Below are positions 42,306 to 51,623 of a DNA stretch of 64,000 nt, one piece after another. Under the pieces are notes generated by a model, which saw only the letters and a program-made list of their open reading frames with translations, made no database searches and had not been told where the DNA came from. Every line of letters begins with the position of its first letter. The stretch's first letter is position 1. The stretch is taken from NCBI GenBank assembly GCA_049974865.1, contig JBNGCX010000006.1, positions 1 through 64,000 on the forward strand, given 5' to 3'. A program made the position numbers and the translations under genes. Origin of the DNA: JAGSOU01 sp049974865 (lineage in GTDB: Bacteria; Pseudomonadota; Alphaproteobacteria; Rhodobacterales; Rhodobacteraceae).

Positions 42306-43052
42306 TCAGGCGAAGACACCGCCGTCCGAGTCGTCCCCGGTTTCGTCGAGAAGGCTCTCGAAATCGGGCACGGTGACGTGGCGCTTGCCTTCCAATTCGA
42401 TGACGCCGTCCCGCTTCAACGCCGAGATCTGGCGGCTCACGGTTTCCAGCGTCAGGCCCAGGTAGTCGGCCATCGCCTCGCGCGTCAGCGGCAGGTCGAA
42501 CACGATCCGCCCCGTGGTCGTCGAAAGCTTGAGCGAGGCATCTCGCCGCGCGATGATCGCCAGCAGCGAGGCGATCTTCTCGCGCGCGGTCTTGCGACCC
42601 AGCAGCAGCATCCATTCCCGTGCGGCGTCCAGCTCGTCCAGCGTCATCTCCAGCAGGCGCTGTCCGATATGCGGGGTGCGCTGCATCAGTTCCTCGAACG
42701 GCCCTCGGCGGAAACAGCACATGGTCAGCTTGGTCGTGGCCGTCACGTCGTAGGCGGCATTGTCCCGCCCCGGCCGGCCCACGAAATCCGAGGGAAGCAG
42801 AAGCCCCACCATCTGGGTGCGCCCGTCTTCCATGGTCTGGCTGAGGGTCGCGATTCCCTCGACGACCGAGGCCACGAAATCCATCCGGTCGCCCGACCAG
42901 ATCACCGTCTGCCCAGGCTCGAACGTGCGGTAATACTTCATCTGTTCAAGCGTGCGCAGCTCGTCGGCCTCGCAACGCGCGCACACAGCCCTATGGCGAA
43001 TTGGGCAGTCGGCACAATCCTGGTGGGTGAATTGGGTTTCGGAGCTGGACAT
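42306..43052 (-). CDS. fnrL: Crp/Fnr-family oxygen-responsive regulator FnrL
   Basis: This is a 248-residue transcription factor. N-terminal cysteines C13, C16, C24 and C27, with C112 or C113 in 'TMCCFRRGPF', can hold the oxygen-labile [4Fe-4S] cluster. A cyclic-nucleotide-binding-like domain follows (about 35-150). The C-terminal helix-turn-helix has ETVSRQIS, in which E--SR is the recognition triad for TTGAT. The ATG at 43052 was taken; a TTG nine bases upstream is in frame. An FNR box stands between this gene and hemN, only 17 bases before the fnrL start, so autoregulation is likely. Confidence 0.95.
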   Translation of the reverse strand: MSSSETQFTHQDCADCPIRHRAVCARCEADELRTLEQMKYYRTFEPGQTVIWSGDRMDFVASVVEGIATLSQTMEDGRTQMVGLLLPSDFVGRPGRDNAAYDVTATTKLTMCCFRRGPFEELMQRTPHIGQRLLEMTLDELDAAREWMLLLGRKTAREKIASLLAIIARRDASLKLSTTTGRIVFDLPLTREAMADYLGLTLETVSRQISALKRDGVIELEGKRHVTVPDFESLLDETGDDSDGGVFA

Positions 43053-43068
43053 GGAAGACAACTAGATT

Positions 43069-43082
43069 TTGATTTCGATCAA
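43069..43082. promoter_or_regulatory. FNR box in the fnrL-hemN divergent promoter
   Basis: TTGATTTCGATCAA matches TTGAT-N4-ATCAA perfectly. Its centre is 41.5 bases upstream of the A of the hemN ATG and 23.5 bases upstream of the fnrL start, so it probably activates hemN and may repress fnrL. Confidence 0.9.
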
Positions 43083-43116
43083 GGTTCACAAAAAAACCTG
43101 AACTAAAGGTAGGCGA

Positions 43117-44457
43117 ATGAACACCGAATCGCAACTGACGCGCCTCGGTCTATTTGACGCGCGCGTGCCACGGTATACGAGTTATCCGACGGCGCCACAT
43201 TTTTCTGCGTCTGTAGGCGAAGGCGACTTCGCCGGCTGGATCGAACAGATAGCAGCCGGTTCGCAAATCTCCCTTTATATCCACGTGCCTTTCTGCCGGC
43301 GGCTGTGCTGGTTCTGTGCCTGTCGCACCCAGGGGACCAAGACGGATGCGCCCGTGCGCGCCTATCTCGACACGCTGAAGGCCGAGCTCGCCCTGTTCGC
43401 GCGGCGGCTGCCCGGGGGCGTCACGCTGTCGCGGCTGCATTGGGGCGGCGGCACGCCGACGCTGATGTCCGCCGACATGATGCGGGAACTGGCCGAGGCG
43501 ATCTTCGACGTCGTGCCGATGGGCGAGGATGGCGAGTTCTCGGTCGAGATCGACGAGGCGCGGATGGCCGCGCTCGCCGAGGCGGGGATGAACCGCGCCT
43601 CGATCGGGGTGCAGGATTTCGACCCCGAGATCCAGTCGGTGATCGGGCGCATCCAGAGCTATGACATCACCCGCGACGCGGTCGACATGATCCGCGCCCA
43701 CGGGGTGGGCAGCCTCAACGCGGACATCCTGTACGGCCTGCCGAACCAGTCGAAGGCCCGCATCGCGGAAAGCGTGCAGAAGCTGCTGTCGCTCTCGCCC
43801 GACCGCGTCGCGCTTTACGGCTACGCGCATGTCCCTTGGATGGCCAAGCGCCAGCAGATGATCCCCTCCGAGGCGCTGCCGACCCCGCAGGAGCGGCTGG
43901 CCCTTTTCGAAACCGCGCGCGATTTGTTCCTCTGGGACGATTACCGCGAAATCGGGATCGACCATTTCGCCCGCGCCGGAGACGGGCTGGAGCTGGCCCA
44001 GCGCACCGGCAAGCTGCGCCGGAATTTCCAGGGCTACACCGACGACACCGCCGACGTTCTGGTCGGGCTGGGGGCCTCGTCGATCTCGCGCTTCCCGCAA
44101 GGCTACGCGCAGAACGTGCCCTCCACCTCGGACTACACCGGGCGCATCCGCGACGGGCATTTCGCCACCGCGCGCGGCCATGTCTTCACCGAGGAGGACA
44201 AGCTGCGCGGCCGTATGATCGAGGCCCTGATGTGCGATTTCCGCATCGATACCGCCGAGATCATCGATCGCTTCGGCATCTCGCCCGACAAGCTGCAGGC
44301 GATGTTCAGCGAGGTCGCCGAGGCCTTCCCCGGCATGGTGGAGCAGAGCGCCGATGGCTTCGCGATTCCGCCGCATGGCCGCCCGCTGACCCGGATGATT
44401 GCGCGCGGCTTCGATGCCTATGACCTGTCCAAGGCAGGGCACAGCTCGGCCATCTAG
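43117..44457 (+). CDS. hemN: Oxygen-independent coproporphyrinogen III oxidase (radical SAM)
   Basis: This is a 446-residue radical-SAM enzyme that makes protoporphyrinogen IX without O2. The iron-sulfur motif CxxxCxxCxC is in 'HVPFCRRLCWFCAC' (about 56-69). The start region 'GLFDARVPRYTSYPTAPHF' and the downstream 'WGGGTPTLM', 'SIGVQDFDPEIQ' and 'NADILYGLPNQ' are typical of true HemN, not of the HemW-like relatives. A short AGGTAGG lies before the ATG. The stop shares the four bases CTAG with the convergent glycosyltransferase stop. Confidence 0.96.
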   Translation: MNTESQLTRLGLFDARVPRYTSYPTAPHFSASVGEGDFAGWIEQIAAGSQISLYIHVPFCRRLCWFCACRTQGTKTDAPVRAYLDTLKAELALFARRLPGGVTLSRLHWGGGTPTLMSADMMRELAEAIFDVVPMGEDGEFSVEIDEARMAALAEAGMNRASIGVQDFDPEIQSVIGRIQSYDITRDAVDMIRAHGVGSLNADILYGLPNQSKARIAESVQKLLSLSPDRVALYGYAHVPWMAKRQQMIPSEALPTPQERLALFETARDLFLWDDYREIGIDHFARAGDGLELAQRTGKLRRNFQGYTDDTADVLVGLGASSISRFPQGYAQNVPSTSDYTGRIRDGHFATARGHVFTEEDKLRGRMIEALMCDFRIDTAEIIDRFGISPDKLQAMFSEVAEAFPGMVEQSADGFAIPPHGRPLTRMIARGFDAYDLSKAGHSSAI

Positions 44458-45671
44458 GCCGGGCCTCCCGCCCCCTCGACGAACTCGACCAGCCTGGGCA
44501 GGCAGACGGTCTTAAGGTCGTATTTCCGCACCACATGCGCCCGCGCCGCCCGTCGGCGCGGCGCGGCGGCCTCCGGATCGGCCAGTTCCTCGGTCAGCGC
44601 CGCCGCCCAGCCCTCGACATCGAAGAAATCCAACAGCCGCCCGGTCTCGCCATCGGTGATGGCCTCCTGCACCGGCGCCGTGGCCGAGCCCACGATGTTG
44701 CAGCCCGCGCTCATCGCCTCGAGCAGCGACCATGACAGCACGAACGGGTAGGTCAGATAGGCATGCACGCGGCTGACCTGCAGCAGCGACAGGTAGTCGC
44801 CATATGGCAGGTTGCCGACGAAATGCACACGCGAAAGGTCCAGCCGGTCGGCCACTTCCGACAGGTAGACCTCCTTCCAGCTTTTCCCGCCGGCGGGACG
44901 CGGACTGTAGCTGCAGCCGTCCCCGCCCACGATCACCACCTGCGCGCCGGGCCGGGCCTTCAGCACCTGCGGCAATGCGCGCATGAAGACGTGGTAGCCC
45001 CGATAGGGTTCCAGGTTGCGGTTGACGAAGGTCAGCACCTCGTCCCCGGCCGTCAGTTCCGGCCCGCCCGGCACAACGAAGCGCGCGCCCGGCTCGGGGC
45101 GCACGCGACCGGTGTCGACCCCGTCATGGATGACGCGGATCTTGCCGCGCAGCTCATCCGGGAAGGTGCTGGCCTGCCACTCGGTCGGCGACAGCGCCGC
45201 GTCCGACTGCGCCAGCGCCTGCAGCAGATGCGCACGGCGCGACGTGGTCAGGATCCGCCGCGGTAGGTCCACCGGCCCCAGCTCGGGGTCGAATCCGCTG
45301 TCCAGGCCGGTGGCGGCGTAGTAGAACTCGGCATAGGTCAGCAGGCGCGCCTCGGGGAAGACGTCGTTCAGAAACAGCGTCTCGCCCCAGCCGGGATGGC
45401 CGAAGATCACGTCGGGCACGAAGCCGTGCTTGTTGCGCAGGTTCTCGGCCGTCATGGCCGCCACCGCGCCGCGCCGCGCGGCGACGGTATAGGCCGCGCC
45501 CAGCCCCTGCATGTCGGGCGCCTGGAAGCGGTAGCGCATATGCGGCAGCTTGAAACCGCGCTTGTTGGCCTCGTCGGTAATCGCCACGACCTGGTGGCCA
45601 CGGGCCTCCAGCGCCGGTGCGAGATGCAGAAACTGTCCCGGGTAGTTCTGGTGGACAAACAGGATACGCAT
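44454..45671 (-). CDS. Glycosyltransferase family 4 protein
   Basis: This is a 405-residue GT-B fold enzyme of the group beginning 'MRILFVHQNYPGQFLHLAP', the hallmark of the Glyco_trans_4_3 N-terminal domain. The C-terminal donor-binding half (about 215-390) has 'NRNLEPYRGYHVFMRALP' and 'SWSLLEAMSAGCNIVGSATAPVQEAI'. It should transfer a sugar from a nucleotide-sugar donor; donor and acceptor are unknown. The gene begins two bases after the yejF stop, so it is probably translated from the yejABEF message. Confidence 0.9.
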   Translation of the reverse strand: MRILFVHQNYPGQFLHLAPALEARGHQVVAITDEANKRGFKLPHMRYRFQAPDMQGLGAAYTVAARRGAVAAMTAENLRNKHGFVPDVIFGHPGWGETLFLNDVFPEARLLTYAEFYYAATGLDSGFDPELGPVDLPRRILTTSRRAHLLQALAQSDAALSPTEWQASTFPDELRGKIRVIHDGVDTGRVRPEPGARFVVPGGPELTAGDEVLTFVNRNLEPYRGYHVFMRALPQVLKARPGAQVVIVGGDGCSYSPRPAGGKSWKEVYLSEVADRLDLSRVHFVGNLPYGDYLSLLQVSRVHAYLTYPFVLSWSLLEAMSAGCNIVGSATAPVQEAITDGETGRLLDFFDVEGWAAALTEELADPEAAAPRRRAARAHVVRKYDLKTVCLPRLVEFVEGAGGPA

Positions 45672-45673
45672 CG

Positions 45674-47275
45674 TCAGCCCGCCTTCGCCTTCAGGCCGAA
45701 GGCGGCCTCCATCAAGGTCCGGGTATAGATCTCCTGCGGGTCGGCGAAGACCTGCTCGGCCGAGCCCGCCTCGACAATGTCGCCCTGTTTCATCACGATC
45801 AGCTTGTGGCTAAGTGCGCGCACCACCTTCAGGTCGTGGCTGATGAACAGATAGGCCAGGTTGTGCCGCTGCTGGAGGTCGCGCAGAAGCTCGACGATCT
45901 GCACCTGCACGGTCATGTCCAGCGCCGAAGTGGGCTCGTCCAGAACCAGAAGCCGGGGGCGCAGGATCATCGCCCGGGCGATGGCGATGCGCTGGCGCTG
46001 CCCGCCGGAGAATTCATGCGGGTAGCGGTGCATCATGCCGGGCTGCAGCCCGACCTCGGTCAGGATGTCGGCCACCATCTGCCGCTTGTCCTGCCCCGGC
46101 GCAACGCCGTGCACGCCCAGCCCCTCGGCCACGATCTGCTCGACCGTCATGCGCGGCGAGAGCGAGCCGAACGGGTCCTGGAACACGATCTGCATGTCCC
46201 GGCGCAGGGGGCGCAGCTGGCGCGACTTCCAGCCCTGGATGTCGTGGCCCTCGTAGCGGATCGCGCCCTCGGAAGAGATCAGCCGCATGATCGCCAGCGC
46301 CAGCGTGGTCTTGCCCGAGCCGGATTCGCCCACGATGCCCAGCGTCTCGCCGGCCCGCACCGAGATCGAGGCGTCGTTGACCGCCTTCACATAGCCCGCC
46401 GTGCGCTTAAGCAACCCGCGCTGGATGGGGAACCAGACCCGCAGCCGCTCGGTGCACACCACCTCGGGGGCCTCCTGCGGCACCGGCGCAGGCACGCCGG
46501 CGGCCTCGGCGGCCAGCAGCATCCGCGTGTAGGGATGCCGGGGGTCGGCGAAAATCTCGGCCGTGGGGCCCGCTTCCACGATCTCGCCATCCTTCATCAC
46601 GCAGACCCGGTCGGCGAAGCGGCGCACGATCCCGAGGTCATGGGTGATGAACAGCAGGCTCATGTCCTCTTCGCGCTTGAGATCGACCAGAAGTTGCAGG
46701 ATCTGCGCCTGGATGGTCACGTCCAGCGCGGTGGTGGGTTCGTCCGCGATCAGCAGGTCCGGCCCGTTGGCCAGCGCCATGGCGATCATCACCCGCTGCC
46801 GCTGCCCGCCCGAGAGCTGGTGCGGATAGGCGCCCAGCCGGCTCTCGGGATCACGGATGCCGACCTTGTGCAGCAGTTCCAGGATGCGCGTGCGCACCGC
46901 GTCACCCGACAGTCCCTGGTGCAGACGGATGCTTTCCGAGAGCTGCTTTTCCAACGTGTGGAGCGGGTTGAGCGAGGTCATCGGCTCCTGGAAGATGAAG
47001 CTGATGTCATTGCCCCGCACATCGCGCAGACGCGCCTCGGGCGCACCCACCATCTGCTGGCCGTTATAGGTAATCGAGCCGGAGATAGTTGCGCTTTCGG
47101 GCAGAAGCGACACGGTGGACAGCGCCGTGACCGACTTGCCCGAGCCGCTTTCGCCCACCAGCGCCACGGTCTCGCCCTGCTCCACCCGGAAGGACACGTT
47201 CTTCACCGCCGGATGATCCATGCCGTCCTGGCGGAAACTGACGGAAAGGTCCTGAACCTCGAGAACGCCGCTCAT
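45674..47275 (-). CDS. yejF: Peptide/microcin C ABC transporter ATPase (two nucleotide-binding domains)
   Basis: This is a 533-residue fused ATPase. NBD1 has Walker A GESGSGKSV (about 38-46), signature LSGGQRQR and Walker B LLIADEPTTALD. NBD2 has Walker A GESGSGKTT (about 312), signature FSGGQRQR and Walker B LLVLDEPTSALD. Both carry oligopeptide-permease C-terminal segments ('HPYTRMLL', 'EIYTRTLM'). It energises the YejBE permease. The ATG overlaps the yejE stop (ATGA); an open frame continues upstream but is out of family. Confidence 0.94.
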   Translation of the reverse strand: MSGVLEVQDLSVSFRQDGMDHPAVKNVSFRVEQGETVALVGESGSGKSVTALSTVSLLPESATISGSITYNGQQMVGAPEARLRDVRGNDISFIFQEPMTSLNPLHTLEKQLSESIRLHQGLSGDAVRTRILELLHKVGIRDPESRLGAYPHQLSGGQRQRVMIAMALANGPDLLIADEPTTALDVTIQAQILQLLVDLKREEDMSLLFITHDLGIVRRFADRVCVMKDGEIVEAGPTAEIFADPRHPYTRMLLAAEAAGVPAPVPQEAPEVVCTERLRVWFPIQRGLLKRTAGYVKAVNDASISVRAGETLGIVGESGSGKTTLALAIMRLISSEGAIRYEGHDIQGWKSRQLRPLRRDMQIVFQDPFGSLSPRMTVEQIVAEGLGVHGVAPGQDKRQMVADILTEVGLQPGMMHRYPHEFSGGQRQRIAIARAMILRPRLLVLDEPTSALDMTVQVQIVELLRDLQQRHNLAYLFISHDLKVVRALSHKLIVMKQGDIVEAGSAEQVFADPQEIYTRTLMEAAFGLKAKAG

Positions 47276-48381
47276 TGGAAGGTCTTCCTCGGGTCGAACG
47301 CGTCGCGCACACCTTCGAAGATGAAAACCAGCAGCGACAGCATGATGGCGAAGGTGAAAAACGCGGTGAAGGCCAGCCAAGGCGCCTGCAGGTTCTGCTT
47401 GGCCTGCAGCGTCAGCTCGCCCAGCGACGGCGCCGATGAGGGCAGGCCGAAGCCCAGGAAGTCGAGCGAGGCCAGCGTGCCGATGGTGCCGGTGATGATG
47501 AAGGGCAGCAGGGTCAGCGTGGCTACCATGGCGTTGGGCAGCATGTGGCGGAACATGATGGTCCAGTTCGAAACGCCCAGCGCGCGGGCGGCGCGGACAT
47601 ATTCGAAGTTGCGCGCGCGCAGGAACTCTGCCCGGACCACGCCCACCAGCGCCGGCCAGCCGAATAGCGCGGTGAGAAACACCAGCAGCCAGAAACTGCG
47701 CCCGAAGATCGCGAAGACGATGATGATGATGTAAAGCTGCGGAGTGGAGGTCCAGATCTCGATCACCCGCTGGAACACCAGGTCCAGCCAGCCGCCGAAG
47801 AAACCCTGCACCGCGCCCGCCACGATCCCGATGACCGACGCGGCCGCGGTTACCATCAGGGTGAAAAAGATCGACAGCCGGAAGCCGTAGATCACCCGCG
47901 CCACCACGTCCCGCGCGGTATCGTCGGTGCCCAGCCAGTGCTGCGCATCGGGGGCCGACGGCGCGGTGCCGCCGATATCGCTGATCGTGGAATAGCTGTA
48001 GGGGATCGGCGGCCAGATCACCCGGCCCTTCTCGATCGCCTCGCCGTCGATCATGCCGTCCCGCGCGTCCTCGATCATGCCCTCGGGGTCGTCCCAGCAG
48101 GTCTCCAGCCCACCGGTGATGATCAGGCATTCGATCTCGATATCGCGATAGACCGCCTCGGTCCGCAGGTCGCCGCCGAAGGCAGTCTCGGGGTAGAAGC
48201 GGTAGATGGGGAAAAAGCTTTCGCCGCGGTATTGCACGTAGATCGGCTTGTCATTGGCCAGCACCTCGGCGAACAGCGACAGGCCGAAAAGCACGCTGAA
48301 GATGATCAGCGACCAGTAGGCGCGGCGGTTGCGCTTGAAGTTGCGCCAGCGGCGCTGGTTGAGCGGAGAGAGCTTGAACAT
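47272..48381 (-). CDS. yejE: Peptide/microcin C ABC transporter permease
   Basis: This is a 369-residue permease of the DppC/OppC type. One N-terminal helix (about 22-40) is followed by a periplasmic region and then five helices. The EAA loop is in 'EYVRAARALGVSNWTIMFRHMLPNA' (shortened here to its core RAARALG...RHMLPN). The start MFKLSPLNQRRWRNFKRNRR at 48381 is one base beyond the yejB stop. It pairs with YejB. Confidence 0.93.
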   Translation of the reverse strand: MFKLSPLNQRRWRNFKRNRRAYWSLIIFSVLFGLSLFAEVLANDKPIYVQYRGESFFPIYRFYPETAFGGDLRTEAVYRDIEIECLIITGGLETCWDDPEGMIEDARDGMIDGEAIEKGRVIWPPIPYSYSTISDIGGTAPSAPDAQHWLGTDDTARDVVARVIYGFRLSIFFTLMVTAAASVIGIVAGAVQGFFGGWLDLVFQRVIEIWTSTPQLYIIIIVFAIFGRSFWLLVFLTALFGWPALVGVVRAEFLRARNFEYVRAARALGVSNWTIMFRHMLPNAMVATLTLLPFIITGTIGTLASLDFLGFGLPSSAPSLGELTLQAKQNLQAPWLAFTAFFTFAIMLSLLVFIFEGVRDAFDPRKTFQ

Positions 48382-48382
48382 C

Positions 48383-49531
48383 TCAGGTCTCCCGGCTTTC
48401 GAAGTCGATCCTGGGATCGACCAGCACATACATCAGGTCCGACAGCAGCCCCACCAGCAGGCCGATCAGGCCGAAGACATAGAGCGTGGCGAAGATCACG
48501 GGGTAATCCCGCGCCACCGCCGCCTCGAAGCCCAGCCGGCCCAGCCCGTCGAGCGAGAAGATGGTCTCGATGATGATCGAGGCGCCGAAGAAGACGCTGA
48601 TGAACAGCCCCGGGAAGCCCGCGATGATGATCAGCATCGCGTTGCGGAAGACATGGCCGTAAAGCACCCCGCCCTCGCTCAGCCCCTTGGCCTTGGCGGT
48701 GATGACGTATTGCTTCTTGATCTCGTCGAGGAAGGAATTCTTGGTCAGCAGCGTCAGCGTGGCAAAGCTGGAAATGGTCGAGGCCAGCACCGGCAGGGTG
48801 ATGTGCCAGAAGTAATCGGCCACCTTGCCCAGCATCGACAGCTCTTCCCAGTTGTCCGATGTCAGCCCCCGCAGCGGGAACCATTTGACATAGGACCCGC
48901 CCGCGAACAGCACCAGCAGCAGCACCGCGAACAGGAAGCCGGGGATGGCATAGCCCAGGATGATCGCGCCCGACGTCCATGTGTCGAAGGGCGAACCGTC
49001 CTTCACCGCCTTGCGGATGCCCAGCGGGATCGAGATCAGATAGGCGATCACCGTCGACCACAGGCCCAGGGTGATCGAGACCGGCATCTTCTCGATCACC
49101 AGGTCCACCACGTCGATGGAGCGGAAATAGCTCTCGCCGAAATCGAAGGTCAGGTAATTGCCCATCAGGATCACGAAGCGCTCCATCGCGGGGATCTTCT
49201 GAACCTCGCATTCCGGCGCGTCGAACGAGGGTTCGCCGGTGAACCCTTCCGCGCAGACGATGCGGGAGAAGCCCATCTGAACCTCAAGCTCGTCCAGGAA
49301 CTCCTGCGGCAGGCCGCGCGCACCGACATAGCGATCCTCGGCGCCCATGCCCTCGCCGACGTCGCCGCCCCCGGCAATGCCCTGGAAGACGTCGCCCTCG
49401 CCCTCGATCTGCGAGATGATCTGTTCGATCGGCCCGCCGGGGACCAGCTGGATAAGCGCGAAATTGATGATCATGATCCCCAAGAGCGTGGGGATGATCA
49501 GCAACAGCCGCCGAAGGATATAGGCGCCCAT
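48383..49531 (-). CDS. yejB: Peptide/microcin C ABC transporter permease
   Basis: This is a 382-residue permease of the DppB/OppB type, with the usual start 'MGAYILRRLLLIIPTLLGIM' (first helix). A long periplasmic insert (about 40-140) follows, then five helices. The EAA loop is 'YVITAKAKGLSEGGVLYGHV' and the C-terminus has 'VDPRIDF'. The insert contains two cysteines (in 'SRIVCAEGF' and 'APECEVQK'), a possible disulfide. It starts 22 bases after yejA. Confidence 0.93.
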   Translation of the reverse strand: MGAYILRRLLLIIPTLLGIMIINFALIQLVPGGPIEQIISQIEGEGDVFQGIAGGGDVGEGMGAEDRYVGARGLPQEFLDELEVQMGFSRIVCAEGFTGEPSFDAPECEVQKIPAMERFVILMGNYLTFDFGESYFRSIDVVDLVIEKMPVSITLGLWSTVIAYLISIPLGIRKAVKDGSPFDTWTSGAIILGYAIPGFLFAVLLLVLFAGGSYVKWFPLRGLTSDNWEELSMLGKVADYFWHITLPVLASTISSFATLTLLTKNSFLDEIKKQYVITAKAKGLSEGGVLYGHVFRNAMLIIIAGFPGLFISVFFGASIIIETIFSLDGLGRLGFEAAVARDYPVIFATLYVFGLIGLLVGLLSDLMYVLVDPRIDFESRET

Positions 49532-49553
49532 GTGCCCTGCTCTGCCTGTCGGT

Positions 49554-51464
49554 TCAGAAGGCCCCAGCGGCCTTCAGCTTTTCTGCTTTTTCGGCGTTGT
49601 ACCACCAGAAATCCAGATTGCCCAATGCAAAGGGCGGGATCGGGTCGGGATGCTCGTACATGTCGTAATAGGCCACCGTGTGGCTATCCTTGTACCATTG
49701 CGGCACCCAGAAGCGTTCGGCCCGCAGCACCCGGTCCAGCGCATGCACGGCGGTTTTCAGTTCGTCCTCGTCCTCGGCGGCCAGCACATGGTCGATCAGC
49801 GCGTCCACCGCCGGGCTTTCCAGCCCCATCACGTTGCGGGTCGAGGTCTGCGCGGTTTCCGAGCCGAAGAACTGCCGCAGCCCCGCATCGGGGATGAAAT
49901 CCATCGGGAACTGCGCGGTGACCATGTCGAAATCATAGGTCCGCTCGCGGTTGGTGGCCTGGGCGTTGTCCACCCGCGAATGCACCGCGTCCACGCCCAG
50001 CCGGCGCAGGTTCTCGACGTAAGGATTGATCACGCGGTCGAAGGTCTGGCTGTCGTTGAGGAACTCCACCTTCAGGGTCTCGCCCTGCGCGTTGCGGCGG
50101 ATACCGTCGTCGCCGACCACCCAGCCGGCCTCGTCCAGCAGGGCCGAGGCGCGGCGCAGGTTGCGCCGGTCGAGCTGCCGCTTGCCCGAGCCCGGCGCCA
50201 TCACCGCCTCGCTGTCCAGCACGCCTGCGGGCAGGTCCGCGGCCAGCGGCGTGAGCAGCGCCAGCTCCGCCTCAGAGGGCAGGCCCTCGGCCGCCAGGTC
50301 GCTGTTTTCCCAGAAGGAATGAACGCGGTCGTAGATGCCATAGAACAGCGTCTCGTTCGACCACTCAAAATTGAACATCAGCCCGATCGCCTCGCGCACC
50401 CGCGGGTCCTGGAACTGCGGGCGGCGCAGGTTGAAGACGAAGGACTGTCCCGTGGCCATGTCGCCCGAGGGCAGCTCGGTCTTGACCGCCCAGCCCTTCT
50501 CGATGGCCGGGAAATTATAGCTGGTCGCCCAGATCTTGGACGAGGCCTCGTTGCGGAAGGTGTAGCTGCCCGCCTTGAAGCCTTCGAAGGCGGCGTTGTA
50601 GTCGGCGTAATACTCGACCCGCAGCCGGTCGAAATTGTTGCGCCCCCGATTGATCGGCAGATCGGCCCCCCAGTAATCGGGGTCGCGCTCGTAGACCAGG
50701 GTCTGGCCGATATCCATTTCCGCCAGCGTGTAGGGGCCCGAGCCGAGGAAGGGTTCCAGCGAGCTGTCCTCCAGGTCGCGGTTGTTGGCCTCGTAATGCG
50801 CCTTGGAAAACACCGGCAGCCCGCCCACGCGCTGCGGCAGGTCACGCTTGGGGAAATCCGCCTTGAAGGTGTATTTCACCCGGTGCGGCCCGAGGATCTC
50901 GGCGCTTTCCACCTGCTGGGCCAGGACATAGCGGAACTCCGGCAGGCCCTTTTCCAGGAACAGGTGGTAGGAAAACACCACGTCCTCGGCGGTCACCGGC
51001 GAGCCGTCGGAAAACCGCGCTTCGGGGCGCAGGTTGAAGATCACCCAGGAACGGTCCTCGGGGTATTCCAGGCTTTCGGCCAGCAGGCCGTAAAAGGCGC
51101 CGACCTCGTCGGCGGTGCCGGTCAGCAAGGATTCGTACATCACCGTCGACAGCGCCCCGGCCCGGCCCTTGGTGGTGTAGGGGTTCATCGAATCGAAGGC
51201 CCCGAAGGCCCAGACCGACATCTCGCCCCCCTTGGGCGCGTCCGGGTTGACGTAGTCGAGATGCGCGAAATCGGCCGGGTATTTCAGGTCACCGAAGGTG
51301 GATATCCCATGCGAGACGATCACCTCCTGCTCGGCCCGGGCGGCCAGCGCGGCGAGAAGGAACATCAGCGCCAGAACCACCGCCCCGAGGCCGGTCCGCA
51401 GCCGGTCGGCCAAGGCGGGGGTTGCGGTCACGGCGACGGCACGCGCGGCGCGGCTCTTCGGCAT
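49554..51464 (-). CDS. yejA: Peptide/microcin C ABC transporter substrate-binding protein
   Basis: This is a 636-residue periplasmic binding protein of the oligopeptide SBP_bac_5 family, YejA branch. The ATG at 51464 was chosen over an in-frame ATG at 51488 because AGGAGG (51476-51471) stands six bases before it; from the earlier ATG this would be coding sequence. The signal peptide has a long n-region and the hydrophobic core 'LGAVVLALMFLLAALAARA'. The domain shows 'PYTTKGRAGALSTVMYESL', 'SDGSPVTAEDVVFSY' and 'DFWWYNAEKAEKL' at the end. It delivers peptides, possibly microcin C-like ones, to YejBEF. Confidence 0.94.
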   Translation of the reverse strand: MPKSRAARAVAVTATPALADRLRTGLGAVVLALMFLLAALAARAEQEVIVSHGISTFGDLKYPADFAHLDYVNPDAPKGGEMSVWAFGAFDSMNPYTTKGRAGALSTVMYESLLTGTADEVGAFYGLLAESLEYPEDRSWVIFNLRPEARFSDGSPVTAEDVVFSYHLFLEKGLPEFRYVLAQQVESAEILGPHRVKYTFKADFPKRDLPQRVGGLPVFSKAHYEANNRDLEDSSLEPFLGSGPYTLAEMDIGQTLVYERDPDYWGADLPINRGRNNFDRLRVEYYADYNAAFEGFKAGSYTFRNEASSKIWATSYNFPAIEKGWAVKTELPSGDMATGQSFVFNLRRPQFQDPRVREAIGLMFNFEWSNETLFYGIYDRVHSFWENSDLAAEGLPSEAELALLTPLAADLPAGVLDSEAVMAPGSGKRQLDRRNLRRASALLDEAGWVVGDDGIRRNAQGETLKVEFLNDSQTFDRVINPYVENLRRLGVDAVHSRVDNAQATNRERTYDFDMVTAQFPMDFIPDAGLRQFFGSETAQTSTRNVMGLESPAVDALIDHVLAAEDEDELKTAVHALDRVLRAERFWVPQWYKDSHTVAYYDMYEHPDPIPPFALGNLDFWWYNAEKAEKLKAAGAF

Positions 51465-51574
51465 CGGTTTCCTCCTGCTGTCAGGCATGGCCTGCCCTGT
51501 GATTTAGAACAGGCTACGGCCCGCGCCACGCAAGGTTCAAGTTGAGATTGCGTGAGCGCGCAGCACCGCGCATG

Positions 51575-51600
51575 AAAAAGGCCGCCCCGGCGGGACGGCC
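51575..51600 (-). terminator. Intrinsic terminator downstream of the cytochrome c gene
   Basis: On the minus strand GGCCGTCCC, loop GCC, GGGGCGGCC is followed by TTTTT (51579-51575). The hairpin spans 51580-51600. It lies about 23 bases after the cytochrome stop and would end its transcript. Confidence 0.85.
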
Positions 51601-51623
51601 CTGGAACGCTCATGCCGTGATCC

